Assembly: GCA_028023455.1 (NCBI GenBank)
Contig: JAQFVV010001042.1
Location: 60,656-124,655 of the forward strand
Origin: Epiperipatus broadwayi
Taxonomy: Eukaryota; Onychophora; Udeonychophora; Euonychophora; Peripatidae
Direction: 5' to 3'
Length of the DNA: 64,000 bases
A program made the position numbers and the translations under genes. Shown in pieces: positions 51,301 to 59,824 of this stretch; the stretch's first letter is position 1, and each line of letters begins with the position of its first letter. The notes beneath the pieces are model-generated. The model saw only the letters and a list, made by a program, of their open reading frames with translations. It did no database searches and was not told where the DNA came from.

Positions 51301-54300
51301 GGACAAACAGATGGGTATGTAACAAGATCCATTGCCCTTTTAGTGTAACAAGGTTCGGCTCGATTAGACATGGACATACTTTCAAGATTTGTTTAGACTT
51401 GAAAGGAATTGAGTGAAACAGTTTATAACTAAAAATAAACACCATTGAGTTTGGGTACTCAATATCTAAGCCATGATGAACTTGAAATGATTTTTGACTT
51501 TCTCAATGATCATGCCCAAAGGAACACACATTTTACTTGTAGAAATGAGAGCAAAAAATGCAGGTCCTCTACAGTTTTACAATAAATTACAACAGTGCCT
51601 TAAATTCAAAAATATTTTGTGTCAGAGATTCTTTGAAGGCAATCATAATTGATTTTATTAAGTTCTTAAAAAAAATTACAAGCACATTTTTTAAAATCAG
51701 ATCTTATATCTATACATTTAATTATTAATAAATATATCAGTACAAATCATATTTAGATATAAAATAAAATTTTTAGACATAAAAATATATATCTTCTATT
51801 TAATAATTTCCTATATTGTTTCATCATCCATGATTCTATTTCAATTAAAAACAATTGAAATTTAATATTAAATAAATCAATTCAAACAAATAGATCAATT
51901 TGAATTTAAATACAATTAAATAAAATCATTTAAATCAAAGACAGGTACTCCTGATATAAATAATAAATAAGTTCATATAATGATAGCCATCAAATTTTAA
52001 TGATTCAAAAATTTAGACATTATGAAGTATGGTTGTAGTAGCATAACATTTGAAATTGCTAAATAAAATTTTTATTTTATAAATAAATATTTCTATTTTT
52101 ACTAAGCAAATATTTTTAGTGCTTTATGATAATACATCTTAATAATGGAAGTTCATATCATGTAAATGTAACATTAGGAAATTATATTAAAAGGGGTATA
52201 AGTAATGGCAAACTATTTCCTATGACAATAGGGATAAATATGCCCTACAATTTGGAAACTATTGATTACTTAAAATTCCACAAATAATAATAATGGAAAG
52301 TACTCTGTCTGTGACCTACTCAGGCTATTTTACCTATGTTCAGATAGAGTATTTAATTTACATATATACATGTTAAAGCAAAAGTGTTTTTGCCAGACAT
52401 CGCCAATTGATTTGTATAAGCGTAGCAGTAATTATGATAAAAGAATATTATCATTGTCAGCTTATTTATTTATTTTTTTCCTGTTCAATATATGTTATGA
52501 TTTATTCTCTGTTTTAGAAACCAAAAGGGTGTGAATCGGTGCTAAAATCATGGCATAATCTTAAGATGAAAACTGTTCATAAAATTTGCAATGGATACCT
52601 CTGAAGATCAATCGATGATTTTATTTTAAATTTCCAGAGTATTATCAATAATTTTACTTTCTTAAATTTTCTGTTCAAAAATTAAATACTTATTTTACAA
52701 TTACATTTTATAAGCTGATAAATAAAGTAAAATTGAGCTTTTCTATATGCCTTGAAACTTATTGAAAAACCTTATTAATGCCAAATTGCACTTTTTGTAT
52801 TGCCTTAAAAACTAACTGCCCTTATTTTGGTCTGCTATGATAGATAATTCACATTTGTAATACATCAGAAGCTAATAAATAGCATTTGTCTAAGATATTA
52901 TATTCTTGATTCCAACAAATTAATGAGATCTATAATACTACTTCTATGTGAGTAATTTTCTAATGTATCAGTGAAACAAGTTTGATCTATATAATATTTT
53001 CCCCTGAACTACTTGTTGTATACTTAATATATTATTTCAAAATTGTTATAATATCTGTAGCATATTTAATGCATTTATTTAACTATATTTTATATTTCAT
53101 TCTGATATGTATGTGTATCTATACATACAAAGATATAAATTGCAAATGGAAATAAATAGTATGTTATAAAAAAAATCATAGAATTTTAAAAGATTGATCT
53201 TTTTAAAATAGTGAAATAAAATTTAATTACAACTTTGTAAAATTAGAAAAAAAGATTAATTTCCAATTATAAGAAAAGTATAATCAGTTAAATCAACAAG
53301 AGAAGAATGCAGTATTATAATAGTATATTGAACAATCAAAGAAATTCGAGAATTAATTTCCTCAGTGATAATAAACTGCAAGCTAACATAGTTATATATA
53401 TATATATTAGTTTAAATTCTTGTATCCAGCATGTGAGTAGTGAAAGGAGTAATCAATTTATCTGATAGATGGGATTAGGAGCCAATCAGCATTAGGAAAG
53501 GAAACAATGAGAAGACTCTGTGCAAATTGAATCAAGAAAATGACACTCTATTCTTGGAGCTTCACAAGGGCACACGGATTTTTAATTGGGTGCAGAACGT
53601 CGCCCGAATGCACCGTGACTTCAAATGCGGAGTGCTGGCCTCCGAACGTGTGAATAGTCAGCTAGGACTTATATAGGTCATATAGATCTTGATTATTATT
53701 TTTATATGCCTATGGGCTTATGTATATATATAATTTATGTAATACATAAAGATCTGTATTTATTAATTTGTAGTTATACATTGAAGAATTTTTCCTTCGT
53801 CTAATCAAATTGTTAAATGTTTTTAAAAATATTCAAACTTTATTTACACTTTTTCAAATACATTTAACTGTTATTAGTAACATACAGTTTAGTATGGATA
53901 TAACATTTTTGTTAAAAGTTGATTAGAGCTTCGCTTTAAATTCAATATTCATGAATCTAAAAACCAATGGTTCAATTCTTATGCTAACACTGACTCTGAT
54001 TAGACAAACAACATACAAAGAAGGAAGAAAAATACCATTCGAAATGCTTCATTCTTTTCTATCTTGTGTGTTATTAATATTAACAATTGAATGTATTTGG
54101 AAAAGTATAAATAAAATTCTACCATTACAAAACTCCAGAATAATATACATTTATTAAGTAATAATTTATTTTTTATTACTTATAAATGTCTTAAGAATTT
54201 CCTGCATTGTTATATTGTATAAATTGTTAATATAATCCTTTTAATTTTAAATAAATATACAAATAAATTTACAAAGAAATTATACAAGATTTAAATTATC

Positions 54301-56325
54301 AAAGTATAAGTTTATGTACTAAATCGCAATCAATTATAAAATATTTACATAATCTTCATTTTATCGTCAAAAATAAGTTATTTATTACCACGAACCAAAT
54401 GAATCAGAGATAAGAGCAGCTTTTTCTAAAAATATAAGATTTCTGTAAAAATGTGTGATTGGCTGATTGAATGGAATTGTCATGCTCTGTCTAAAATATT
54501 GGTACTTAACCATCATTTGGCTCACAAGCAATTGAATAACTTTTGAAATTAGAATCCTGTATTTTGTTACTCAAAAAATTTATTTCATTAACTTAAAAAA
54601 AATGGTGTAGTTTCCAAGTCTTTCTTTGAATAGTGTTACTTTTCATCAAATCCCTCAAGATTTATAAAATGAGACCGAGATAATTCGATATCAAAATTAG
54701 AAAAAAAACATTTTAACATCTAAGATCTGACATGATTTTGGTGGCCAGAAGAACACTTGAAAATCTTTATCAATCTGCAATCATATTGATATTCTACGCC
54801 TAGTAATAATCATCTTCTTAGGGTAGCAAACTATGAAGCAAATAAAGCTGAAATGGGTAACCCTGAAATGTATGTGGTGATTTTTTTTGGATTGCATTAA
54901 AAATCTGTAATATTATTTAAGCATCTAAAATATAATTCATGTATGTACATAAAATGGCGGATTACATTCATGTTCATCCTATATCATAAATTGAATGGCT
55001 ATAACACAGTTACATATAGGTTATTAAACCATTAAGCAACATATGATCATCATTCTTTGTGCTTTCACAAGCTGTTTACACTCCTCAATGATGAAAGCCA
55101 CAAGATAGAAACTAATCTGGGGATAATGGATGAGTAAGCACTAGATAGGAATTTTATATATAAACCTTCCTGCATCCATCAATTACTCGGGTTTGCACTG
55201 AGTGGCATTTCTATATGGAGAGTTTTGCCTCTGTGTATGTATAGGCTAGTTCACCTAAAGATTAACTTAAATCTGTGGCCATATTGATATTCAAACCAAT
55301 CTTATTTATTTCTTTTGAACATTTTCTGTGATGTGTGTGCATGCACATGCGTGTGTGTGTGTAAGAATATAATAAAATTTATGAAGTAATAACTTTTATG
55401 TGCATATACTACAAGAATTAATTATAAGTCAAATTTTCTAGATTATTTTAATAAACATGCAAAGAATATCTTCATGTATCAATGTAAATCATTAATCCAT
55501 TTAATTCTTATGTAATATCAATGATCGATTTGCTATTTATGTAAAACTTTGGTGAACAGGTAAAATTAGATTTTTCATCTAATTAGAATAACATGAATAT
55601 GTGAGGCACTATTTGTAAATTCATTAATATGTCTCTAGAAGGTAAAGATTCTTATAGTATGCACATTTGAGGATTATATCTTTATAAATATTATTATATG
55701 TTCTCAGTGCTACATACTTAATAACCATTGTTTTTTAATATGATTTTTAAAATTAATACAATATTTATGTATGTAGATTCAGTTTGTATGGACCAACTGA
55801 ATTTTAAATATATCTTTTAAAAAAGTGTGATTTTTATGATCATTTTAAAAATAACCAAACAAATAACAAAAAAAAAATCCTGACAAATTAGTACTTGTAA
55901 AAACCCACAAATCGGGGGGTATTTTGAAATAATTATAAAAAATCATACAGAGGCAAAACTCTATACAGTAGTGTCACTCAGTGTAAGATAGAGTAATCAA
56001 TAGATGTAGGAAGGTTTGAGCATAAAATCCCTATCTAATACCTACTCATCCAATATTCCTAGAGTAGTTGTTGTGGCTTTCATCAGTGAGGAGCCTTGAT
56101 CTGAGAGCAATGCATCTACATCTTAGGATCTAATGCAACCCTCCAGCAACCACCTTTTACCTTATTAGATAACTATAAAGCTTCGAGTCCAAAATAAAAA
56201 CACAATAAGGTTTTCAACTGTGTAAACATAAAGAATGGTCATCATGTGACAATCACTTACCTATGACCAAAAACAGATACTTTGTCTGTAAGAACAGGAA
56301 AATTTGTATTGATAATTTCTGGTAA
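36291..56325 (-). CDS. ESD: S-formylglutathione hydrolase (esterase D), C-terminal half, five exons
   Basis: The exons in gene order are 56325-56261, 51214-51061, 50697-50632, 36598-36503 and 36371-36291. They join in frame to 153 codons plus stop, all introns GT-AG. The product matches esterase D / S-formylglutathione hydrolase, the cytosolic serine hydrolase that splits S-formylglutathione to glutathione and formate in formaldehyde detoxification. Visible family motifs are the nucleophile elbow [10 protein letters not shown] (split between two exons at the catalytic Ser), [17 protein letters not shown], the Asp region ILIDQGKDD and the catalytic His in GYDHSYYF, with C terminus HHAKFLKA. 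The family is about 280 residues, so roughly the first 130 are missing; I found no upstream exon between 56326 and 64000. Introns are 5046, 363, 14033 and 131 bases; the large one is full of transposons. The exons look intact, so a working gene is likely. Confidence 0.95.
36503..36598 (-). CDS. ESD: ESD exon with GKDDNF
   Basis: Thirty-two codons starting [14 protein letters not shown] and ending IDLRKHE|GTAATG. It supplies the acid residue region of the triad and corresponds to the family stretch before GYDHSYYF. Confidence 0.93.
36905..37025. repeat. Direct repeat, left copy
   Basis: GTTAAACAGAAGTGTTCAATC, TGCAAGGATACTCTAGTCCC and TCCATCTTATTT are matched in the same order and orientation at 39780-39925. 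The pair encloses the composition island at 37.1-39.7 kb. Confidence 0.65.
37140..39780. other. Atypical GC-richer island between direct repeats
   Basis: This 2.6-kb stretch has more GC, CpG and restriction-like words than its surroundings. It contains two copies of GGCTGGTCTCTGCCTCAGCC (about 38028 and 38526), paired phrases AGTAGTGGGATTTGCGACA / AGTAGTGGTATTTCCGATA, and tRNA-like text at about 37165-37280 (TATAGTGTAACGGTCAGAAA with GAATTCGACC). The longest frame (37948-38238, 96 aa) has no recognisable domain. It may be an LTR-type or composite non-autonomous element, but no termini are proven. Confidence 0.4.
39780..39925. repeat. Direct repeat, right copy
   Basis: Partner of 36905-37025: GTTAAACAATGGTGTTCAATC, TGCAAGAATACTCTCACCCC and ATCTTATTTCAAACTCAAAT. 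Contains an extra 15-20 bases relative to the left copy. Confidence 0.65.
40557..40735 (+). pseudogene. LINE 3' end fragment
   Basis: Reads [17 protein letters not shown] then, after a stop, KMD and [11 protein letters not shown], matching the C terminus of the copy at 56.9-57.3 kb (VRWTDE...WIELGETFILQW). Only the last 60 or so codons and the downstream end remain. Confidence 0.75.
41140..41345. mobile_element. 200-bp fold-back element
   Basis: TTTGCAAATGTTTGTTCATC ... CTAATGCTAGATGCACTTTTGG folds onto its complement; the loop is near 41245 (TTCACCATACTTCACC). No coding content. In the large ESD intron. Confidence 0.88.
41401..42323 (+). mobile_element. 5'-truncated Penelope-like element with terminal inverted repeats
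   Basis: A 30-base inverted repeat bounds the unit (AATATACCAAACTTCTTT at the left, AAAGAAGTTTGGTATATTC at the right). Inside is a GIY-YIG domain followed by a CTTGAAAAAGACTATT-hairpin-AATAGTCGAAATG motif at about 42205-42245, and a left relative GGACAGTCGAAAA at about 41449. Terminal repeats and a GIY-YIG 3' end are standard features of Penelope-like retroelements. The reverse transcriptase is missing. Confidence 0.75.
41764..42066 (+). pseudogene. Penelope-like GIY-YIG endonuclease, C-terminal end
   Basis: Reads [20 protein letters not shown] then [29 protein letters not shown] then YVGTT are the first GIY-YIG motif, Cys pair and second motif, with the usual HL and H..K. residues after. 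Near 42000 a one-base frameshift moves from [12 protein letters not shown] into [19 protein letters not shown] and a stop, where the family expects an uninterrupted E..I....P.LN ending. Broken by this shift. Confidence 0.8.
42324..44337 (-). mobile_element. 2.0-kb DNA element with 60-bp inverted ends
   Basis: GTTCTAGTAAACTATTAACTG and TGCAGCCTTTGGTGGCG at the left return as complement at the right end. Flanking 8-mers ATATATAT (42316-42323 and 44338-44345) may be the target duplication, though AT-repeat context weakens this. The interior is T-rich with several direct repeats (TATTGTTGTTGTTTGTTTTG twice near 42470 and 42520; TAATAATAACAAATAAAA three times near 43050-43200). A possible transposase start on the - strand suggests a Merlin/ISXO2 origin. 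It was inserted exactly at the end of the Penelope-like unit. Confidence 0.82.
43619..43792 (-). pseudogene. Possible ISXO2/Merlin-type transposase N terminus
   Basis: Begins [20 protein letters not shown] followed by FLQAQNILP, the shape of the opening of ISXO2-like (Merlin, IS1016-related) transposases, which start with a short helix and a '..aI.FLq..gll' segment before a zinc ribbon. No zinc ribbon or DDE residues follow, so at most the first 30 residues survive. The class assignment rests on this short match and the 8-bp flank repeats. Confidence 0.4.
44346..45260. other. AT-rich intron sequence of ESD
   Basis: No recognised element or coding region; several A/T homopolymers and a TA run. 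Confidence 0.5.
45262..45530. mobile_element. Fold-back family 'ATCACATGATCAC', copy B
   Basis: Opens with AACAGGCAAAACTCTCCATA and closes with GAGAGTTTTGCCTGTTTTT and the family end AAATGGTGATCATGTGAT. The core holds CACAAGCTAGAAACTACTCT on the - strand preceded by CTGATGAAAGC. Confidence 0.85.
46395..46720. repeat. Dispersed repeat, partner of 19430-19660
   Basis: Shares GAATTGCTGTAGGATAATTG-like start, AACATCTTGAAAAAATTCC, AAGGAATGAAAACCGG and ATTTCAATTTTGTATTAAAT with the earlier copy. Longer here; non-coding. Confidence 0.6.
47566..47750. mobile_element. Fold-back family, copy C (partial)
   Basis: Contains GGCTCCTCACTGATGAAAGC, CACAAGCTAGAAACTAGTCT and CTTGCACTTGTTGGCATTAG. The left part (TTACTGGAGGGTTGCATTAG) matches the flank of copy E, so C and E derive from a longer form. 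Part of the right arm is deleted. Confidence 0.8.
48123..50510 (-). mobile_element. hAT transposon, ZBED5/SCAND3-like type, decayed
   Basis: The ends CAGGAATCTCAAACTCG and the complement of CAGTTTGAGAAGCTCTG form hAT-type inverted repeats starting with CAG. Flanks CTCTACAA and CTCCATGA are compatible with a diverged 8-bp target duplication (5 of 8 positions). The whole length holds one transposase reading on the - strand, so this was a full-size copy. It lies in the 14-kb ESD intron, ending 121 bases from the exon at 50632. Confidence 0.82.
48380..50120 (-). pseudogene. hAT transposase pseudogene (ZBED5/SCAND3-like)
   Basis: Domains appear in the right order on the - strand. First a BED-like finger trace ([21 protein letters not shown], then LSNDYMKSG and KFFERPK, about 49900-50100). 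Then [18 protein letters not shown]. Then [19 protein letters not shown] (about 49340-49395), which is the CTDGA.AMTG signature with the catalytic Asp region. Then [10 protein letters not shown] and [13 protein letters not shown] (49062-49300). Finally the hAT dimerisation end STYLCETAF followed by KNKHRSCL (about 48440-48530). Stops and frameshifts separate the blocks, so it is dead. Cys of CTDG is Phe here. Confidence 0.85.
50632..50697 (-). CDS. ESD: ESD exon with ILIDQ
   Basis: Twenty-two whole codons from [11 protein letters not shown] to NILIDQ. The terminal Asp-Gln begins the DQGKDD acid region shared with the next exon. Its 3' splice site is 14 kb upstream of the next exon in the window. 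Confidence 0.94.
51021..51040. repeat. (AC)n microsatellite
   Basis: About nine AC units in the intron just downstream (on the - strand) of an ESD exon. Confidence 0.9.
51061..51214 (-). CDS. ESD: ESD exon with SMGGHGAL
   Basis: This 154-base exon completes the catalytic Ser codon and encodes [17 protein letters not shown] and the highly conserved SAFAPICNP region, ending KLWQ|GTATGT. It enters in phase 2 and exits in phase 0. Confidence 0.95.
51215..53470. other. AT-rich ESD intron, no element recognised
   Basis: The frame on the - strand at 51179-51445 is mostly intron and reads the ESD exon in the wrong frame. At about 52600 there is a lone CTCTGAAGATCAATCGATGA, similar to the fold-back motif. 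Otherwise nothing supported. Confidence 0.5.
53479..53676 (+). other. Short open frame with coding-like composition
   Basis: A 65-codon frame without an early ATG reads [20 protein letters not shown], then [20 protein letters not shown], then [20 protein letters not shown] and QLGLI-stop. GC content, use of all codon types and charged/hydrophobic balance differ sharply from the surrounding AT sequence. It could be an exon, a processed pseudogene end, or a transposon gene fragment. I do not recognise it. It is antisense inside the ESD intron. Confidence 0.4.
53680..55038. other. AT-rich ESD intron, no gene seen
   Basis: No recognisable element. Frames here are short and AT-biased. Confidence 0.5.
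55040..55240. mobile_element. Fold-back family, copy D
   Basis: Starts at CATATGATCATCATTCTTTG and ends GGAGAGTTTTGCCTCTG. Core GATGAAAGCCACAAGATAGA then AACTAATCTGGGG. Left arm shortened. Confidence 0.8.
55945..56250. mobile_element. Fold-back family, copy E, abutting an ESD splice site
   Basis: Starts with CAGAGGCAAAACTCTATACA and ends AAGAATGGTCATCATGTGAC, the family terminus. Includes the long form spacer (CAACCCTCCAGCAACCACC) also present in copy C. The terminus is about ten bases from the ESD 5' splice site at 56260, inside the intron. Confidence 0.85.
56261..56325 (-). CDS. ESD: ESD exon leading to the nucleophile elbow
   Basis: The exon encodes [20 protein letters not shown], then His and the first two bases of the catalytic Ser codon. 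Acceptor TTTTAG and donor CATAG|GTAAGT are good. A fold-back element ends about ten bases inside the following intron. Confidence 0.93.
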
Positions 56326-56891
56326 CTAAAACAAAAAAAAAAAATTGAAATATCAGAATTCTTACTATTAACATTTTTATAGTGAAGTCAGATTTATAAA
56401 AATATTAAACTAAATCATGTTAAAGATAAACATAAATCATCATTAATGATAAACATTGTCATTTAATTGTACCTCCTTTAGGAGAAACCTTCACACACAC
56501 AGAAAAATATAAAACAATTTAATGTCTAGGTATTTGAAAAGTAAATTATTGTTTTCACCTATTGCTTTAATTATGACTATATAAAAATTTTGTATGTATT
56601 TAAAAATAAGCATAAACATTATTTTAAATTGTTTATATTGATGTTAATATTGTTATTAATAAAATCAATGTATAGAATATACAGAATGTATTTTTATATA
56701 TGCAAAACCATTAATAATAAAATTAATAGAGTTTGGTACTTTGAAAAAAAACAGAATAATGAAAAGGTAAAAGGTCTACTGTTGCTATTTATAACTAACA
56801 TTTTGTGATTATGAACTTAAAAAAATAAAATTTGGAAATTTTTTTTTTTAAATTTCCAGTTTTTTTATATTTAACTGCTGATCATTGAAAC

Positions 56892-57315
56892 TGTTTTAAA
56901 TGTGTTTTACCAGTTCTTACTTATGGATCGGAGACTTGAATACTTAATAGAAGAGCAATACAGAGACTTCAGACCACTCAAAGAAGTATGGAGAGATATA
57001 TGTTGGAGTCACAAAAAGAGATCAAAAACACAATATATGTGTAAGAAAACAAACAGGTGATACTAACATCGTTGAAAAAATTAAAGGAGTTGGGCTGGAC
57101 ATATTGCTATAAGAGATGATAATAGATGGACAATTAAAATCTTAAACTGGATTCCAAGAGATTGTAAGATATCCAGGAAGAGACTATATGTGAGATGGAC
57201 AGATGAAATAAGAAAGCGTGCAGGCGTGATGTGGAGAAGAGAGACTAAAGATTGAAAAAGATGGATTGAACTTGGAGAGACTTTCATTCTGCAGTGGATT
57301 GATAATGGTTGACAA
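56892..57315 (+). pseudogene. LINE fragment: C-terminal region
   Basis: Reads FKCVLPVLTYGSET, then (across frame breaks) RAIQRLQTTQRSMERYMLES and a tail including EMDR / VRWTDE and KMD..TWRDFHSAVD. VLPVLTYGSET..L...Q..MER.ML is the standard post-RT segment of this LINE family. It carries both ends of the C-terminal domain but is 5'-truncated and full of stops. Confidence 0.8.
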
Positions 57316-58857
57316 TGATGATGAATTGGAACTGCAAATATGGATATTGTGGATGCAGAGAACTATTGTACATAATGAATAAAACTTTGCATAATGATGA
57401 ACCTACTGTCCTTATTATACATATGTGCTTTGCACACAGATAATGAAGCTGATAACAGTAAATAAAATAAATGATATTCCACAATTTAATATGCTGAGCG
57501 CTTTCATAATGTAAAAATTGATAATAACAAGATCTTATAATTGTGAATATTAATTTAATGTACCAATTGCAAATTTGAAAATTGTCTCCTAGGAAATCAA
57601 ATAAATCTCATTCATAGTATATGCACTTAAATAATCAGTCTCCTCAAAAACCCAATTTAATAATGAAGATAGTTGTAACTTTACAAATCTCCATTCTTTG
57701 TTCACCTCCAAAATTGTATGCTTGGATATACCTGCTTAATAAATCAGAATGGTAAAATTCCAATTAGCGAATAACGTAGGTTTAACCTTCAACTGCAATA
57801 CAAGTACTTAGAAATATATTTCAACTAGTCCATGGATAAATTTTAAATCCCCCAAACATTTCTTAAACAAAAATCTGCATAACTATTGCCTGCAAAGTGC
57901 AAAGCTGAAAGCTTTGGTCTAAGTAAATAACCAGTATGTAACCAAATGCTTATGAATATTTTGGTTGTCAAAAATCGTAAGCATATATCCTTTAATTTTT
58001 TTAATTATAGTCATAACTTGTATTCAGTGATTAAAAATACCAATTTAGAATGTGTGAATTAATTAATCATTAACATTTCTGTTGTTAGTGTGTGGTCTAT
58101 TTTTCCTTTGTGGTAATTATACACAATCTATTTTGTTTAAAAACCTGTAGTATCATTACTAAATAAAATACATTTGATGTGTGAAAATAGCATGAATCAG
58201 AGTGAAGAAATTGATACTACATTAAGCACTCCTCTTAAGATTGTTTCAAAATATTAAAGTTTGAAAATCCACTACATCATTCAAGAGTATAAGTAACATA
58301 TAAGTATGAAAATAAAAAATGTACATAGCAATATTATGTTTGCCTCTATATAGTGCCAATATGTGTACATGTGTAAGTATATATATATACTTTCATTTAT
58401 TATTGTAATCATTCCCAATTGCTATATATTTTAAATTTTTCAGAATTAAATGTCTCAATATTCATAAATTTTATTATTTGCAATTTGCCTATTAATTAAA
58501 GATTTCTTACTTCTGTTTATAAAAATTGCCTTTTTGATTTTCTTTTTATTATGGTTTTTCCCTCATGAAAAATGACCAAAGAAAACAGATGCTAATATTA
58601 AATTATCATTTTTTTATATGTTTATACGAAAGCTGATTTTTTTTTTGTATCATTTCTCAATACTATATCACAATTCGTCAATATCTAAAGTATTGCATTC
58701 ATACATAGTTTGTTACATAACATTTTTTTGCTTATTAGGTATCCGATTTTTCAAATTATTCACCATCATAGACAGAAAACAAATTGAAACATTACATAAT
58801 TTTCTACATGCATTTTTTATCATTAATATTTCACTTCTTTAATGATATACTTTTAGT
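57316..58857. other. AT-rich sequence, no gene seen
   Basis: Searched on the - strand for upstream ESD exons (GLTCTEQNF, DEDSWDFG and KTNYRMYSY-type segments); none was found. A donor-like CAG|GTATAT at about 57731 on the - strand is preceded by stops in the relevant frame. Confidence 0.5.
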
Positions 58858-59282
58858 AAAACAGGCAAAACTCTCTATATGTATTGCCACTGAGTGCAAG
58901 CCAGAGTAATCAATGGATACTAGAAGGCTTGTGCATAAAATCCCCATCTAATGCCTACTCATCCAATATCGCCAGACTAGTTTCTGGCTTGTGACCTTCA
59001 TCAGTGAGGAGCCTTGGATCTGAGAGCACTGCATCTAGATCCTAATCCCCATCTTAGTGCCTACTCATCCAATATTCCCAGACTAGTTTCTGGCTTGTGG
59101 CCTTCATCAGTGAGGAGTCTTGGATCTGAGAGCACTGCACCTCTAGATGGGGATTTTATGCACAAGCCTTCTGGCATCCATTGATTACTCTGGCTTGCAC
59201 TAAGTGGCAATATGTATAGAGAGTTTTGCCTGTTTTAATAACAGTTATAAGCAAGCATAAGAAATGGTGATCATGTGATATA
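58858..59282. mobile_element. Fold-back family, copy F (longest palindrome)
   Basis: Opens AAAACAGGCAAAACTCTCTA and closes AGAGTTTTGCCTGTTTTAAT, followed by the family end GGTGATCATGTGATA. The left arm contains two tandem copies of the TCATCCAATAT...CTTCATCAGTGAGGAG block, showing an internal duplication. Confidence 0.88.
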
Positions 59283-59820
59283 CTTTTATATTGTTATAAA
59301 GAGTTAGCTCATTTGTTTCCATTAAATCCACTCCAATCAGTTTTTCAAAATAAATATGCAATATTTTGTTAATTATCACTTTTGTAACAACACAATTTAT
59401 TATTACAAAAATAAAAAAGATCTATCATTTATCATCTTATGTAATTGGTACTTTTGATTAATAGTATGTATATATATTCTCTTTTTTGTACCAGCTTAAT
59501 TAACAGTTTATATTTTAACAAAACACCAGATTTTATCACATATACTTCAAGATATTCGATATAATTTTTTCTATTTCTTATCATTTATCTATTTTAATTA
59601 AATAATTTAACTTGTTTAATTCATTCAGAAAATCACTTAAATTATCTTTACACCTACAAACAAAAATGCCATCAACTTATGTGATATAAATTTTAAGTTA
59701 CGGACCTAATCAGTTATCTACATTTCCATTTTTATCTTTTATTAACTCTTTTAACACTGTCTTGAGTTCATGAAACAATACAGGAATGACTAGTTGATCA
59801 TTTGAAGATTTCTTTACAAA
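59283..59820. other. AT-rich sequence, no gene seen
   Basis: No repeat or coding signal stands out. Confidence 0.45.
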
Positions 59821-59824
59821 AATG

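Noticed and set aside
51179-51445. 88-aa frame on the - strand ending in the ESD exon
   Set aside because: Mostly intron and out of frame with the ESD exon it enters.
57700-57800. Upstream ESD exon with donor CAG|GTATAT on the - strand
   Set aside because: The frame before the donor has stops and shows no resemblance to the ESD N-terminal half.
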